Of a DNA stretch of 64,000 nt, positions 36,001-49,600 are shown one piece after another. The stretch is from Smittia aterrima (lineage: Eukaryota; Arthropoda; Insecta; Diptera; Chironomidae): assembly GCA_033063855.1 (NCBI GenBank), contig CP093829.1:630243-694242 (forward strand), given 5' to 3'. The position numbers and the translations under genes are program-made. Each line of letters starts with the position of its first letter. The first letter of the stretch is position 1. The notes under the pieces were generated by a model. It made no database searches. It was not told where the DNA came from and was given only the letters and a program-made list of their open reading frames with translations.

Positions 36001-38015
36001 GAGTTTAGTTACTTCTTCCTTTTACTCGCCCACGAAAAAAGTATTTTCATTCATTGAATGAATATTTGCGCTCTTGGAATTTCATCGCGAGATGTCAAAT
36101 ATTTCAATGAGAAATCTACTTTCTTCAAAGCTTCGACCTTCAACCTTACAGCCTTTTTGTTTCTTTTAACAATTTTACGATCAAATGTTTGAGATGAAGT
36201 CAACGTCGCTTGTCAATCGACGGGAAGAAGCAGAAGACAAAAAATAAACAAGCTGATTAGTTGCGCGACGACGATGACGGGTTTTCTTAAGCGAAATCTT
36301 TGCTGATATGACAACTGAGCTATTGAGGTGATAAAATAAGAGCTTTTCTTGGCAAATCTGACACGTGAATTATTATTTAAGGCCACAAGGCTCTCGAGAG
36401 AGAGATTATTTATTTCGAAAAATATCACGAAACCGGCAAGAACGAACCGGAGTATCAATTTACGACCTCGGCAGATTTATTCAGTCCCCGCAGACGTTTC
36501 GATTTCTTCCACGCCGTGTGTCTTGAAGCCCCACGAAAACTAGAGAGTTGCATAAAGAAAATTTAAGTAATGACGATGAAGAAGGCGAATTCTATGCATC
36601 GAATGATTACGTCGTTTTGGAATTTCACGAAACGAAAAGGAAACAGAATGAGCATGAACCACTTGAGGCCAACGAAGAATTCCATTCGCAACAATAAATT
36701 CAATCAAAAAGGCGAAGGTTTTTCGTATTCTTTGAAGCCAATGAACAAAGAAGAGTGGAGAATCGTGCAGGCTGATTTTCGAGAAGGAGGAATGTCCATT
36801 CTGCAAAACTTCTTCTTCGAAGCCGTTTCAGTTTCGCTTTGGCATGGAATTTGGGCCTTTGAGCTATCAGACGTGAAGAGAGCGAATGGTTAAAAAAAAT
36901 TCTTCCTTCGTTTATTCAAAGAATGAATTTTTGCTCAATAGAGACATGTTTGCTCCAGCAGTGAGCTTCATAAATCATTCATCTTTGTTCCACATTTATT
37001 CTCAATGAGGGTTATTGATCACAACAACATAAACGATCTCGCCATCCATTTACATCTTTCGAATGCGCTCTCCGTTGATCTGCTTTGCCTGACTAAAGTG
37101 TAAGATCATTCTTTATTGTTGTTATTATTTAATCATTTCAACATCCGCTTTTTGTCTACGATAGACGAGTCAGTCACTTACACACGCAGGGCTTCTCGCT
37201 CCTTCCATTTTGTATCCATATTCTGCTGATGCTGCTGCTGCCGTCTCTCTGTGTCTTCATTCTTCCACATTTTGCTTTCTTTTCATTTTCCAAAATAAAA
37301 AAAAAACCGATGAACGAACGTTTTCCTTTCGGGGCCGTTTTTCCATTCTTTCAGTCTCCTCTACCGGTAGAAGAAAAACGTTATTTTAAGAGGAGAGCCA
37401 ACAACGCAAAAGAACAAGAAGAAAAATTGTTAAGAATTCTGACGACCATTCTGAGAATACAGGTTTTCAATATTTTTTATGTTGGAATCTTTTATTTTTT
37501 TTCCATACACACATTGTTTGATGGAGAATCTCGGAAGATACTCACGTCGATTGAATGTTGTTTGAAGAGAAAGAGAAAGGTAGGGACAAGATATTTGACT
37601 TGTCCTATCCGTCCGTCATAGATGATGATGACACTCACTCGGCAATTGAGTTCATTACCCTGTACGAAACGAACGAAACTATTGAAAATCATTAAAAGAA
37701 ACAGTTGAAGAGAAAAATCCTCAGAATTTGATTTTGCTTTTGAAAGAATAAAGCGAAGCACATGGAAACAGAATTAAGAATGATGAAGACAATGAGCGGA
37801 GAAGAAAAGGTGAAGAATTTCGAAGAAAAATCATGTCGTAAACTTCTTTTTCTTCGCGCGCCTCTCATGGCCAAAAATACTTCGCAGCCAAATGAGTTTT
37901 TGTCTTGTGCTTATGTACGCTCCACATTTTTCTGAGATTACGCAATTTTCGCGCCAAAACAAAAAATATTAAAGGCTCTCATCACTAATGACTTGTTTTT
38001 CCCTTTTCATTTTAG
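30093..38015 (+). other. probable large first intron of sprouty, no gene seen
   Basis: About 7.9 kb from the GTAAGT donor to the acceptor ttcattttag. No conserved protein is visible on either strand. A perfect DRE-type TATCGATA is at 35425-35432, and an exact TTCATTCATAAA is at 35103. Open frames such as one of 163 codons on the minus strand (35273-35764) have no recognisable domain and read as chance. Confidence 0.45.
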
Positions 38016-38029
38016 AAGTGTACGATCTG

Positions 38030-38104
38030 ATGGCAGCACAAAACGAAACGATGACGAATCTTGGAGAGACACGACTGATCTTAAAAATACTCCTAGACTG
38101 TTAA
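38030..38104 (+). promoter_or_regulatory. upstream ORF 1 in the sprouty leader
   Basis: The first ATG after the acceptor opens a 24-codon frame ending in TAA, 180 bp before the sprouty ATG. The peptide itself is not recognised. In scanning translation it would reduce initiation at the main start. Confidence 0.5.
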
Positions 38105-38276
38105 ACACGAAAGAGAAACCTTAAGTAAGGAAAGCTTTTGTTGAATCTAACAAAGCGAAAGTGAAACAGGAAAAAAATTCGAATAAACCGAGAAGAGTTT
38201 AGAGGAGAATTTTGATTTAATTGAAGAAAGAAAAAAAAAATTGGAAGCGATAGTTTGAGAGTACAACTGATCGCAT

Positions 38277-38333
38277 ATGTTTCATGGATCGCAGAAATGG
38301 CGGCAATCCTTTGGCGCCACCGCGGCCCCCTAA
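38277..38333 (+). promoter_or_regulatory. upstream ORF 2 overlapping the sprouty start
   Basis: An ATG 7 nt before the sprouty ATG opens an 18-codon frame in another phase. It stops at 38331-38333, inside the sprouty coding region. Both ATGs have a pyrimidine at -3; the sprouty ATG has G at +4. Ribosomes that start here cannot easily reach the main ATG, so translation would depend on leaky scanning. Confidence 0.5.
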
Positions 38334-39813
38334 ATCAATGCCTCGTGTCCACAGACCACGAGCACCGGAGCCCGATACCGTAGATTCGCCTTCCATTCAC
38401 ATCATCAGCACACATCCTCCACCAATTCCAATTCATCATCAGCCAATTAGCAGAATGAATAGCGATTTAAGTAATACGAATAACATTAGCAGTTCCATTA
38501 ACTCATCTTTAAGCTCTAATACGACGACAAGTAGTCATCGATCGATTCCACCAATTCCACCTGCGACGGCGCCACTGACCCCATTACAAAACTCTAGGAT
38601 TACCAATTTAAATAATTCGTCGTCGGCATCTGCAACTAGCACTTTCTCACGGAGACGAACAGATATGCCACAACCAAGAATACCAGCGCCATCGCCTCTG
38701 CCGTCAACTGTGACGCGATCGCTAACTCCATCATCGGCTATCGTCGTACCAGCAACAAACTTTATTAGTAATGCAATAAGTACTGTCGTCGGACGGAGCC
38801 CATCGCCGGTCAACAATAGCGTAACACTTCAAATACCTCGACCGGAAAATGAGCGTCTGCCGAACGAATATGTTGACACGCCATTTACAAATCAAAATAA
38901 TTGCAAGCTGACAGCGCCTGGCAGTCGACATTCGCTGGCCACTACGACGGTACCAAATAGGAACCAATTTAATAGTCAAACAACAAATATATCCACGATA
39001 GATGGTATTAGCGTATTAAATAATAACAATAACAAAGTAATTTTACCAAATCGGACACCAACAGCTCAGCGACCGAATCTGCTACCAATCACGAAGCAGC
39101 CGTCATTTAGAAATACGAATACGCTAAGTAAAAAAGATGCGGCACTGCATCAGCAATTTAGTCATTGTCCCGAGGACGGCATTTCCCAGAATGCGACAAA
39201 CAACGGTTTGAACAACCTCAGTAGTGTTTGTGATCAGTCAAATTCAATTACATGTCCACAATGCAATCGATGTCGCTGCAATGACTGTCAGCGACCGCGC
39301 CAACTTCCATCAAAATGGATTTGCGATGACAATTGCTTTTGTTCGGCGGAGACGATCATCGACTACGCCTCATGCTTGTGCTGTGTCAAAGCTCTGTTCT
39401 ATCATTGTTCCAAGGATCACGAGCTCGACTGCGAAAGTGAAACGATTCGTTGTGCCGATGATCCTTGTTCATGCGTTCCATATAAAAGAGCATCGCGATG
39501 GGGATGTCTGAGTGTTCTTTCAATTCTTCTTCCTTGTCTCTGCTGTTATTGGCCGATGCGTGGTTGCGTGAGTCTATGCGCTAAGTGCTACGCAAAGCAC
39601 AGTAGGCACGGCTGTCGATGCAATAACAACAACACGTCAAACAGCAGCACAAACAATAGCTTCAATAGTCGACAGAACATCATTAACCTTGTGTCACCAA
39701 CAAGCCTCGATCAACCTCCAACGCATCATCATCATCATAATCATCGGCGAACGAATAACAATGATCTAACACCCGAGAAAAGGCTTTTGGACTCAACAAA
39801 CAGTGAATATTAA
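38284..39813 (+). CDS. sty: Sprouty, inhibitor of receptor tyrosine kinase signalling
   Basis: Sprouty is an intracellular, membrane-associated feedback inhibitor of FGF and EGF receptor signalling through Ras/MAPK. The single coding exon gives 509 residues. The start is supported by the N-terminus MDRRNGGNPLAPPRPPK and RVHRPRAPEP, which fits dipteran Sprouty as I recall it. A conserved NEYVDTP motif around residues 194-200 (Tyr about 197) is the phospho-tyrosine site known to bind the Cbl TKB domain. Residues about 324-447 form the Cys-rich Sprouty domain (CPQCNRCRCNDCQ, DYASCLCCVKALFYHC, DPCSCVPYKR, WPMRGC), which is palmitoylated and targets membranes. A 60-residue Asn/Ser-rich tail with a His run follows. 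The N-terminal half is low-complexity, rich in Ser, Asn and Pro with SH3-type PPLPP-like stretches. The leader has an upstream splice acceptor at 38015 and two uORFs. Confidence 0.96.
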   Translation: MDRRNGGNPLAPPRPPKSMPRVHRPRAPEPDTVDSPSIHIISTHPPPIPIHHQPISRMNSDLSNTNNISSSINSSLSSNTTTSSHRSIPPIPPATAPLTPLQNSRITNLNNSSSASATSTFSRRRTDMPQPRIPAPSPLPSTVTRSLTPSSAIVVPATNFISNAISTVVGRSPSPVNNSVTLQIPRPENERLPNEYVDTPFTNQNNCKLTAPGSRHSLATTTVPNRNQFNSQTTNISTIDGISVLNNNNNKVILPNRTPTAQRPNLLPITKQPSFRNTNTLSKKDAALHQQFSHCPEDGISQNATNNGLNNLSSVCDQSNSITCPQCNRCRCNDCQRPRQLPSKWICDDNCFCSAETIIDYASCLCCVKALFYHCSKDHELDCESETIRCADDPCSCVPYKRASRWGCLSVLSILLPCLCCYWPMRGCVSLCAKCYAKHSRHGCRCNNNNTSNSSTNNSFNSRQNIINLVSPTSLDQPPTHHHHHNHRRTNNNDLTPEKRLLDSTNSEY

Positions 39814-40620
39814 ATATTTCACAACTAAAACAAAGTTTTTTTGTTAGCTATTACTCTACTGTTTCAACTCCTACGAAAAAAAAATGAAAAAAAAAATGAG
39901 AAGTACATGTTAATGTCAACACGCTTACAAACACATCTGGATGGTTTAAAGAAAATACTGATAATTGTATCATTGAAAGAATATTTGAGAACTACAAATT
40001 GAAAAATTATTTATAAAAAAAACGAAGCATATTAATTAATTTTAAAGCTATTTATGTCAATATATTTTTGAACGATGAGAGGAAGAAGTAAAAACAAACG
40101 AGAAATCATTCAAGCAAGAGTTGTAGGCAGTTTTTTTATGTATCATAAAAGGCAGATGAGTAAAGTGAAGCATTTTAAGAAAGAAATTGAATTGAGAATC
40201 TAAAAATGGGTAACGGTGAACGCTGAGGGAGTCCTTGAGTCAAGGACCCTCCGCTGCTATCAAAATGCTTTAGGTTCTTTGAAGAAGACGAAGAAAAAAA
40301 AGTGCGATCGAGAAGAATAAAACTTTGTAGGACATTTTGAGGTTTTTGTAAAAAGATAATTCAAATTAAGAAGAAGAAAAACATGAGAAAATTTAACCAA
40401 AGACTGCAACACAAAAAAATTAATTAAATCGAAAAAGAAGAAAATCAAAAAAGGGTGAAAATTGCAAATAAAATTGAGTTGAAGATGAAAAATGTTTCCT
40501 AAGAAAAAGTACACAAGATTTGTATCATAGAAATGGACATGAATTCGCGAATCGAAATGGAAATATTTTGTATTATTTTTGTAGAAATATTTAAAGAAAA
40601 AATTAATAAAAACGAAGGAA
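39814..40620 (+). promoter_or_regulatory. 3' UTR of sprouty with polyadenylation signal
   Basis: Long AT-rich sequence after the stop runs to AATAAA at 40605-40610, so a 3' UTR of about 800 nt is likely. It includes a strong stem-loop at 40222-40254, which is listed separately. ATTTA-type and TTATTTAT-like stretches near 40010 could be instability elements. The exact cleavage site is not known. Confidence 0.5.
40222..40254 (+). promoter_or_regulatory. GC-rich stem-loop in the sprouty 3' UTR
   Basis: GC, GAGGG and TCCTTGA on the left pair with TCAAGGA, CCCTC and GC on the right, with a 2-nt bulge and single mismatches. This is by far the strongest hairpin in an otherwise AT-rich UTR. It could bind a protein or affect mRNA stability; no family is recognised. 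Confidence 0.45.
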
Positions 40621-43600
40621 AATTGTTGAAATTTAAAAACTTCTTTTTTTAGTTTGAGACTAAAGAGAAACTTTCTTTCAGTTCTGTTTGTTTAGAATTA
40701 ATTTTCAGCCATCGATGATCTATAATTTTAATATTGACGTTGAGCAAACATTTCTTCTCTCACTAGAAAACTTTTCTCTACACAATGCAGAGGAAACCTC
40801 TTAAACAAACTGAAAAATTATCATCGGACATTGTACGGCAACGACGTCACTTCAATTTGCAGATAATGAGTAAAAAGAATTTCCTTCAATTGCGCAGAAC
40901 TTTTCCCCATCGAGTTTTTCATTTGTTGATCATTTTTGTGTAAATATTTATGAGTTATTAATAGTGACTTGGCTTCACTTCTATCTCTGGATCATCGTTG
41001 AACGATTTTACTCTTTCAGAAAGTGCAACGACGACGATTTTCCGCGTTTAACTTCTTCCCGAACAAGCACCGACGAGAATCATCAGAAAGAAGAGTGAAA
41101 ATTTATTCTTAAACACCACTTCCGCTTTCGCTTCTTGCGCCGCGACTCATAAATGTTCATTTAAACAATTTTACGTTCTGTTCATAAAAATTTTCCTGTC
41201 TGCAAAGAAAGTCTACAGACGATTCAACGCACACATGGCGAGGAAGAGAGTGAGAAAGAAGCGAAAACTTTCAGCTCGAGCATGAGCTTCATCGGATATT
41301 TAATCGAATGTTTGTATCATAATTTTTCCGCCGGAGCCAAAAGGAAGAACCAGGAAAAGCCGTCAAACGGTCTTCCTTCACACAACTTTAAGTAAAAATA
41401 GTTAATAGTCGCTCGTTCTCACTCACCGTAACTGTTTTCTCATCCCAAGTTTTAAAATAGAACTTTTTTCTTATAAATTTTCATCCATATTTCTTCTTGA
41501 ACGCTGAGACGTCGAGAGTCAGCGAGCGAGGGAGTAAGACGAGACGTAAAAAACAGGAAATCGGACACATACACACGATGAGGAGAGCGAGTGCGACAAG
41601 GCTTGAGTTGAGCCATGTTATTGACAGAAAAAGAGCGAACTGTGTGTTTTCTCGTGCGACTGTTTAGCCAAATATTTGATTAAACAATAAACTTTATTAT
41701 TGATAATTTTTTTTTATTAAATCCACAAGAAAATGTGTAAAGGAATTTTATTCTGACGCATGCCGGTCTCTGGCCCGCGACCATTCACAGGAAGGGAAAT
41801 ATAACGACGACGAGCAATACAGAATTTCGTGAAAATGTAAACAACAAACATTTTTTTTCTTCTAAAAAACATCAATCAAATGATGGGAAGTTTCAGTTTA
41901 CTATCAGCCAACGTGGTTGATAAGAATTTGAATGAAGGAAACTAAAGTCAAACGACTCAGATTGTGCGTCGTGTCTCGACAGAAGCAAATTTCTCGAGAC
42001 GTTTCCTCATAATTTGCCAACTCTCGCAACGAATAATCAACATTAAAAATCATTTTTCGAGAAAACTTTGCAAACTAATTTCATTGATGAGATCTCAGAT
42101 CGTGAGCATTTCAATTCAACACCAAAAGAAAATCTGGCAACGGCGGGTACTCGCTGTTGCTGCCAAAATTGTTTATTTTCCTCCAACAAAGATTGTGTGA
42201 AAGGGTCAGCGAGTGGAGAGTCGAGTGGCTTGAACAAGCTGAGAGATCTCATTCAACTAACTTCTGCGTCAAACATTCACAAAAAAAAAGTCTTATCATC
42301 GTTTCGAAGAAGAATGTTTTGATAAATTTCAAACAGGAAGTTGTCGTCGTCTTTGGGGAAGAAACATAAGTTTACTTTAAACACAAGACACTCTCTCGAG
42401 TCGAAGAGTTTGAAAAGGCCAGAAATCTCTTGAAAAACGAAGAATGAACAAGACGTTTTGTTGAAGGCTCTTCTATCGAGAAATAAGATTTCATTCTTTT
42501 GCTCGGTCGCTTCGTTTTTTTTTGCTTCGAAAATAATTTATTGAAAGCGATCCTTGGCGAAGGGAGAGCGAGAGGAAAGGGAAGAGAGAAGGAATTCAAT
42601 GGACCATTATTTACACCCATCCTGGACCTGAAAGAATCTTTCGTTCTTTAATGTTCCTTTTGCTTCTTCTTCGTTTTCGACGTTAAAAAAAATGTGTAAA
42701 AACAGATGGTCGCCAAGACGAAGCAAAACAAAAACTCGGGATGAGTTCTGAAGTGACTTTGTTGATCTCTGGCCAAAAGTTTTTGTTCGAGAACGAAACC
42801 TTGATACGTCATGTTTGTAGTCGCCCCTCAAAAATCTGTCTTCATTTAACATCCCAAAAAAAAGAGCGATCTTTCTCAGAAAACTGATCGTTCGACAAAA
42901 GGAAATGAGTTGATTTAATGACTGAATCGATTCTAAAGAAGTTAATAAAAATCATTGAGCATTCGACGAAGGTGTCAGATCGTCTGCAAAGTGGATGAAG
43001 ATTTCACCTGTGAGAACTCCACTTGAATTCATTCAAGTCTACAATGTTGCATTGATCGATGGGCAGAATTAAAAAATTATGAAATTCATCGCGTGATCGC
43101 AGATATTTATGTTTTTAATTGAATTGATCTTAAATTTTAAAAAAAGAAACAATAAAAATATTTGATCTCCAACTTAAAAAATTATTGCTGAAAACAACAA
43201 GTGGATCCACTAGGATTCGAACCTCTGGCCATCCATATCGAGAAAAGTTCTCTACAAAGTTGATTGTATCAACAAAGCAACAAATAACTGCATTTGAAGT
43301 TCGGCTTAATCTTTTAGAGTTGATGAGTGATCGAGAAAATATTTTGTCGTATCATCATCGCATTTTTGCAAGATGACGAGCCTCTGAAGGTGAAGATCAC
43401 CTTGCGAGTTCTCATTTATCTTTCAGCGAAAGCCATAAGCAATTTGATTCAACCCAACATCAGAGCGAATGACGTCAAGCTTTCACGTCAAACGATTTTC
43501 TTTTCTCTCCCCGACGAAAAGCAAAATAAATTAAATTTCTCTTAAGTGAGGAACGAACGAAGAAAAGTCACATGGTTTTCCCACCTATTTCCCTCGCGAG

Positions 43601-46600
43601 CTTTTCTTTATTGTTGTCATTCAGCATTTAAATGAAATTTGTAAAACTTTTTTGTTTGTTTGTTTTCATTTTCACGTCGAGAGTGAAATTGTTTTGTTTT
43701 CGTTTGTCGAGCTGAACTGAGCTTAGGATATCACCAAATATTTCTTTATCGCACTCACTCACTCGCTTCCTATTACAGCAGATCGAGAAAGAGAATAGAA
43801 AACAGTAAAAAGTTTAAGTGATGGCCAAAATAAACAAAAAGATTTTCCGAGTAAAAATAAACCGCTCAGAATCCGATTTATTTTAGGATCAGGAAAATTT
43901 TAATTACGTTGGCTTATTTTTTTCATTAAAGTTTTTCCCTCTCGTGAAAATGCCATCGCAGCGAAAACAAAAACGTTTCATTGAATCTGTCCAGGAACCT
44001 TCTGCGAACTCAACAAACAACATCTGAAAGTTCTAAATTCCCCGCAGTGCCGCGGCAGATCGTCGATGTTGTTGTTTTAAAATTAGAACAAGCAGCGCGA
44101 AAAAAGTTGCATCAACAAGAAAAAATGGTTGCACACATTTTTTTCATATTTCATCTCATCTCTAATGTTTTCAAGGCTTTTTTCGAAATGAAAATCATTT
44201 GTTTAAATCAGAGTCTTACTTCCAGAGTTTGATGAGAAAGAAAACGAAAACAAATAGCGAATAAACCCTTCGATCAAATCACATTGTGTGAACAACATTC
44301 TAAATAATTTTTTTTTTCGGGAAAGAGGGAAGAAGCGTTGAGAATAGAACAAGCAGCAGCATCATCATTATTTTTAATGTGTTTTTCATTTTTCATCTCT
44401 GTCTCGCGACTCTCGATGCCACTCGTCGTCAGTCAGTTGAAAGGAGATCGCATGCGATGTGCATGATGATTTTCAATGAATTAAGCGAAAATTAAAAACA
44501 AGTTTCGCCGTCGAGCGACATCAGCCGGATGATCATCATCACTGCGACGTTCCATCACTCGTAATTTCCAACTTCCTTTCTGCGTCGACGTTGATCGTTG
44601 CGGGTCGCAATGCGTCGTCTTAATGATTAACATCCCATGCCCGCGAATTTCTGCGAGATCAGCTCCCGTTATCAGCAACGGTCTGCTGTCAGTACATACA
44701 AAGTTCCAGACAGTGTGTCGAAACGGGCGACAAAAATATCATTAATAAATGCGCTGACGGCTGTGTCTCTCCCTCTACCAACAGCAACAATGTTGCCTCA
44801 ATTTTTTTTTGCAATTCCACGAATGCTTTCGTCACAGGCTGATAACAAGCAAATCCGTAAATAGATGCGATGATCGTTGCGATCAATGAAATTGTGAACA
44901 GAAGCCAAAAACATCATCGCAAGTGAACGGCACGAAAAAGTTTGTTTCTTGGCAAAAGCATTGAATTTTCATGAATGATGTCATAGTCGAATTAAATCTT
45001 CTTCGTTAGATATGTTATAAGATTAATCATCAAATAAGCTCATTAACAGAGCTGTTAAAGCTTTCAATGCCTTTGAGATTCCAGAAGACGTTGGATGGGG
45101 TAAGTTCGTGAGTTAAGTTTGATTTGCAAGTTGTGTTTAGATCCAAATCTCTTGACGAGCACACCCTAAAATGTCTTTTTCGTTCGACGCGTACGATTTT
45201 AAAATTGAAATTTCCTTTGAACGAGAGTTCTCTACAACACAACGTCGACGACGACAACGACTGTAGAGGTTTTTTTTAATGAACGGATGTAAAAAAGCAT
45301 AAGAAAATATTAAGAAGAACTCAAAGAGAGAAGAAGACAAGAGGAGAAGCAAGAAACGTGTTGGAATACTCATTAAGTAAGAAAATAAAGAAGTCCATGA
45401 TTTCCTCACTCTGTTCATCCGCTCTCCGCGTTTTATTAAAAATCTTTTTTTTTCTCTTTCCTTATAAACAAAATATGTTCAATCTTTTTTCTTTCTTATT
45501 CGAAAAAGAAAGAAAATTATGAAAGAAACGAGTTTGGAGTCGAGAGGAAAATAAATTTGAGACTTTTTTGAATGAAAGGTTGAAGCTCTTGTTGGAGAGT
45601 TTCAAACGACAATCGTTTGTTGACCTCTTAGAATCACGCCGACGTCATTTCCGGTTTTCCAGCTTTGATGCGCATTTAATTCTCTTTTCGCGCATTTTTT
45701 TTTGTGCAAAACTTTATTTCGTCTTTACTTTTTGGGACGAGCGAGCGTGGAGATGAAGAAAAACCCGAGACGGACAAATAAAGGCAAAAGGAACGCGTAA
45801 AGTCCAACAACAATTCAGTTCTCCTTCGCGTTTGTTTCAAGAGATATCTGTGTAATTACATTACATGGAGTAATCTCAAAAGAAGTTCCACGACCTCGTA
45901 ACATTAACTTTATTTTTTTTTTCATTTCATCATCTCCTCGACGTTCTCGCGCACAAACACACACACGAACCTCAAGTTTTGTTCAAGATTAAATTTCATT
46001 CTTCTCCAGCAACGACGAGAGTAGCGGTTGTGATCGCTGTGGTGGTGGAAAGAACTTTGCGAGGGCATAAACTCAACGCTCAAGACTCGACCGTAGTAAA
46101 ACTAAAGAGTTTTCTCTTCAACGTGAAGGTCACAAATTGTGAGTAAGGTACGGGTTGAAGCAACCGAGAGAACTGCGATGTCGTTATCATCAATTAACGG
46201 CGATCATAAGTCTTAATTAGTTTCGTCGGCGCTTTAATTGTCAATTAATTCAGTTCGCTACACATTTCTGCCGATGTTGCAGTTTTTTCTCTCACATCAA
46301 ATAGATTCAATTAATTGCTGAGCTGCCAGATGATGTCAGCAAAGATATCTTTTGGGAATTTAATTTCACGCATTCTTGAGCGGGCATTGTGATGTTAATA
46401 CTCGAGAATCCCGGGAGATTGTTCACCTTTTGAGTTTGAGGGAGGAGGTTTGACGCTTCCTGTTGAAATCTGGGTCGGGAATGAATCGAGTGATCGAGAT
46501 TTAGTTGAAATTGAAAAAAGAGAGAAAGCAAAGCGAAACAAATCAAATTAGGTGAATGATTTGGAATTAGAAATTTATGAATCCGAGGTTCGAATCCTGA

Positions 46601-49600
46601 GGTTCAAACTAATCGATGGACATTGTAGCATTTTTTTTCGTCTTTCCTCTCTCAATTTCCTCAAAAATTCCTAATCAAATCTTCATTGACGTTACTGGAA
46701 ATTAGTTCACAAAAGCGCTTCTCGTATGTAAACGATCCCTTGCAGGATGCAGTGAGGGGTGTTTGCTCTTTTGTTTTCATTTCCTTAACCGATGTACCCA
46801 AGCATCGACCGAAAACCGAACGTTACATGCGTAAAAAATCATTTTCGACATTATTTTTGCCTTTTTCTTCTCGAGGATGATGACGTCGGTTGTTGTTGAG
46901 CGTGGGAAACCGGAAGCTGTCCTTGCTCTACAAAAGATACTCGAGAGGGAAATCCGGCTCTCTTCAAGTGGGCTCTCTCATTCAATTCTCGTTAGATTCT
47001 TGTTCTTCCAAGCCTTGGCTTTCCAGGTGTCGTTAAACCTTTGAAATCAGCTGAACGCAAAACGTGCCGACTGTGAGATTCTGAAAATATTTACTTGCGA
47101 GCAAAAAAAAAAGCGCAAGTATCGTCGGCTTCTCTGTTTGTCACTTCCACACAATACTGCACAACAACAAATCAAAGTCAAAGCATTTTCGCGAGGAAAA
47201 CTTTTATTTGCCGGCTTGTTCGCAAGAGTTCATTGAACAGTGAATTATGATCATGAAGAACTAAACGTAACAAGCGATCTTCTCGGAATGGAATGTTGAG
47301 TCGACTTAAATCGTTGGGCAGACAAGAATTGCAACAGACAAAACCATTTTTTTTCCTCCGACATGACACACATTTTTTGCTTATTTTGCCGACTTCCTGC
47401 CATTCTACGAATTTTTTCCATTTATTTATTTTAATAATCATCGTTCCATCACATTTTTCTTTCTCTCTGTCGCTCGATCTACGCTTTCATTGTTATTTTT
47501 TCGATTGGCTACTTCCGGTTTTCATTTGAGAGTTTAAAACAAAACAAAAACCTCAGGCATTTCGCAAAACGGTTCACGAATCATGTTTCAATTAAACGTT
47601 TCCCATCGCAGAAGCGACTGAGTGGAGCTCGTCTTCACTTCACCGAAAAAAAAAAATCTTTCCGACGATGAGAGATTAGAATCAGTTGTTGAAAAGAATT
47701 TGCAAAGCTTTGTAAATATTTACTTTAATGTTCGCGTCTTGTTCGCTACGCATTGCGTCACATGCTTATCTTGAATTATTGGATTGCAGAATCACCAAAA
47801 TTGATTAGGAAATGTCAAGTTCATTTCTTAGATCACGTTGTGGTAAATCCGCTCGATAAGAAGAAGAGTTCTGTTTCTAAATATGCGTGAGGAGCCTCTC
47901 TCTCTATTTCTCGAATCACGCAACTCAAATCTTCGTTGATTTTCGCACAAAAAAAATATCGTTTTGTCGACCCGGACGATTTTGTTTTTGAGATTTCTAC
48001 TCTGCGTTGCCAAACTCGTCGATGGTCTGGGTTCTCCATCATAACTTGAGCAAACTGCATTGGCGATTGATGAGCGGACGTTCATTTTTTTGTGTATTTG
48101 AACACAGTCAATGGCCCGACACGACTGGCTCGTCCAGTCATCATGAAAATCGCTGTACGAAGAGAAAAAAAAACTTGGCGATAATCGCAAATTAATGAAC
48201 AAGCGGAAATGATGTCATCGCGAATGAATGGAATTTTTTTTCTTCTCTGTTTACGCCGTCCAACTATCAATAAACAATGGAACATAGCTTCGAGGCATTG
48301 TTCGACCCGTTGGGAGTTTTCATTTTGTCGCTTCGTATTCATGTCTGGTGCTTTATGCTTCAAACAATTATTTTGTGGGACGATCTCGGGTGGGCCGAGT
48401 GGCGTGAGGAGATCAAAAATTCAAAGTTGTGCGCTTCAAACTCAACAACCACTTCCTGTCGCATACGCGGTTTAGGTCAGCGCGATGAACAAAAAGAAAG
48501 AATTTGTGCGTGAATTGATTTCAGTGCCAATTGTTAAATTCTTTATAAGGCGATTTATGATGTCATGACAATCGATGGTGAATGATTAAAAGGAAAGAAA
48601 GAAACGCAACGTAGATCATTTCCGTTTGAATGTTGATTTCATGAGTGAGTCGCCGTTCAACTTCTTCTTATGTTGCTATGGGTGCGTGTGCGTTTGGGTT
48701 TTGATTGTAAATGTAAATGTCGCAACGTGGCACGTTGAATGATCAACTTAAACAAAGCCAATCAACTGGTTAGGGACTGTAACCGTCTCTCACTCGATCA
48801 CTTCGCTTCGAAATGAGCTTGATTTCGTGGGCGATGTGGTGGCTCCACATAACATTTATTGGATCAACAACATTCAAGATTTGCATTGTGGGTTGATGAA
48901 TGGAACGAAATCGTTTGCTCGTAAAGTGCGTGGTATTCAATGCTGAATATTTTATGATTCACAAGTCGCGATCAGGCGGACACGCGAGACGGTCACTTGA
49001 TGTGCGATGCTCTCTCACTTTTTCAAGCCTACGTGAAAGTAATCGCGATAGAACTGACTTTGAGTTCAACCAACTCCAATTAAAATAACTCGCGAGATGA
49101 TTACGCGCGCGCGTTGGACCAAACAAACATCAACAAGTCCATCTTTGGAACGTGAAAGAATTATCTTTCTTTTCTTAGCTATGGCGATCGACGAGATCGA
49201 GGCAGATTATCTACGATGAAGTTTTTATTTTGTTCTTCTTGTTCGGTTCCAGATTTATTTCTCATTTTACAACGCGACGCGGGCCGTAAAGAAACCAAAT
49301 TAAATTTAAGAGAAAAACTTCTTCTCGAAAACGCGAGAGACGCGACCAACCAAAATTGTTAATTAACGGTTTTCATTCGATGGCTGGAATGAAACATGAA
49401 AAGAGACTTTTCTACCTTTTTTCTGTTGCTCTTGCTGTTGTTTTGTGCGTGACCCCCGAAGAGATTGTGTCAAGTTCTCTTTCTTTTTCTTATTTTCCTC
49501 TGTCGAGTCTCAATCACTTGTTGGAGCTACCAGAAACGAACTTGAAGATGAGGGTCGGTCGATAAGTTTCAGGTCACGCTGCTAAAATGAAATTCTTTGA

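Noticed and set aside
49103..49114. Alternating ACGCGCGCGCGT as a Z-DNA or regulatory element
   Set aside because: Only 12 bp and isolated; nothing around it suggests function.
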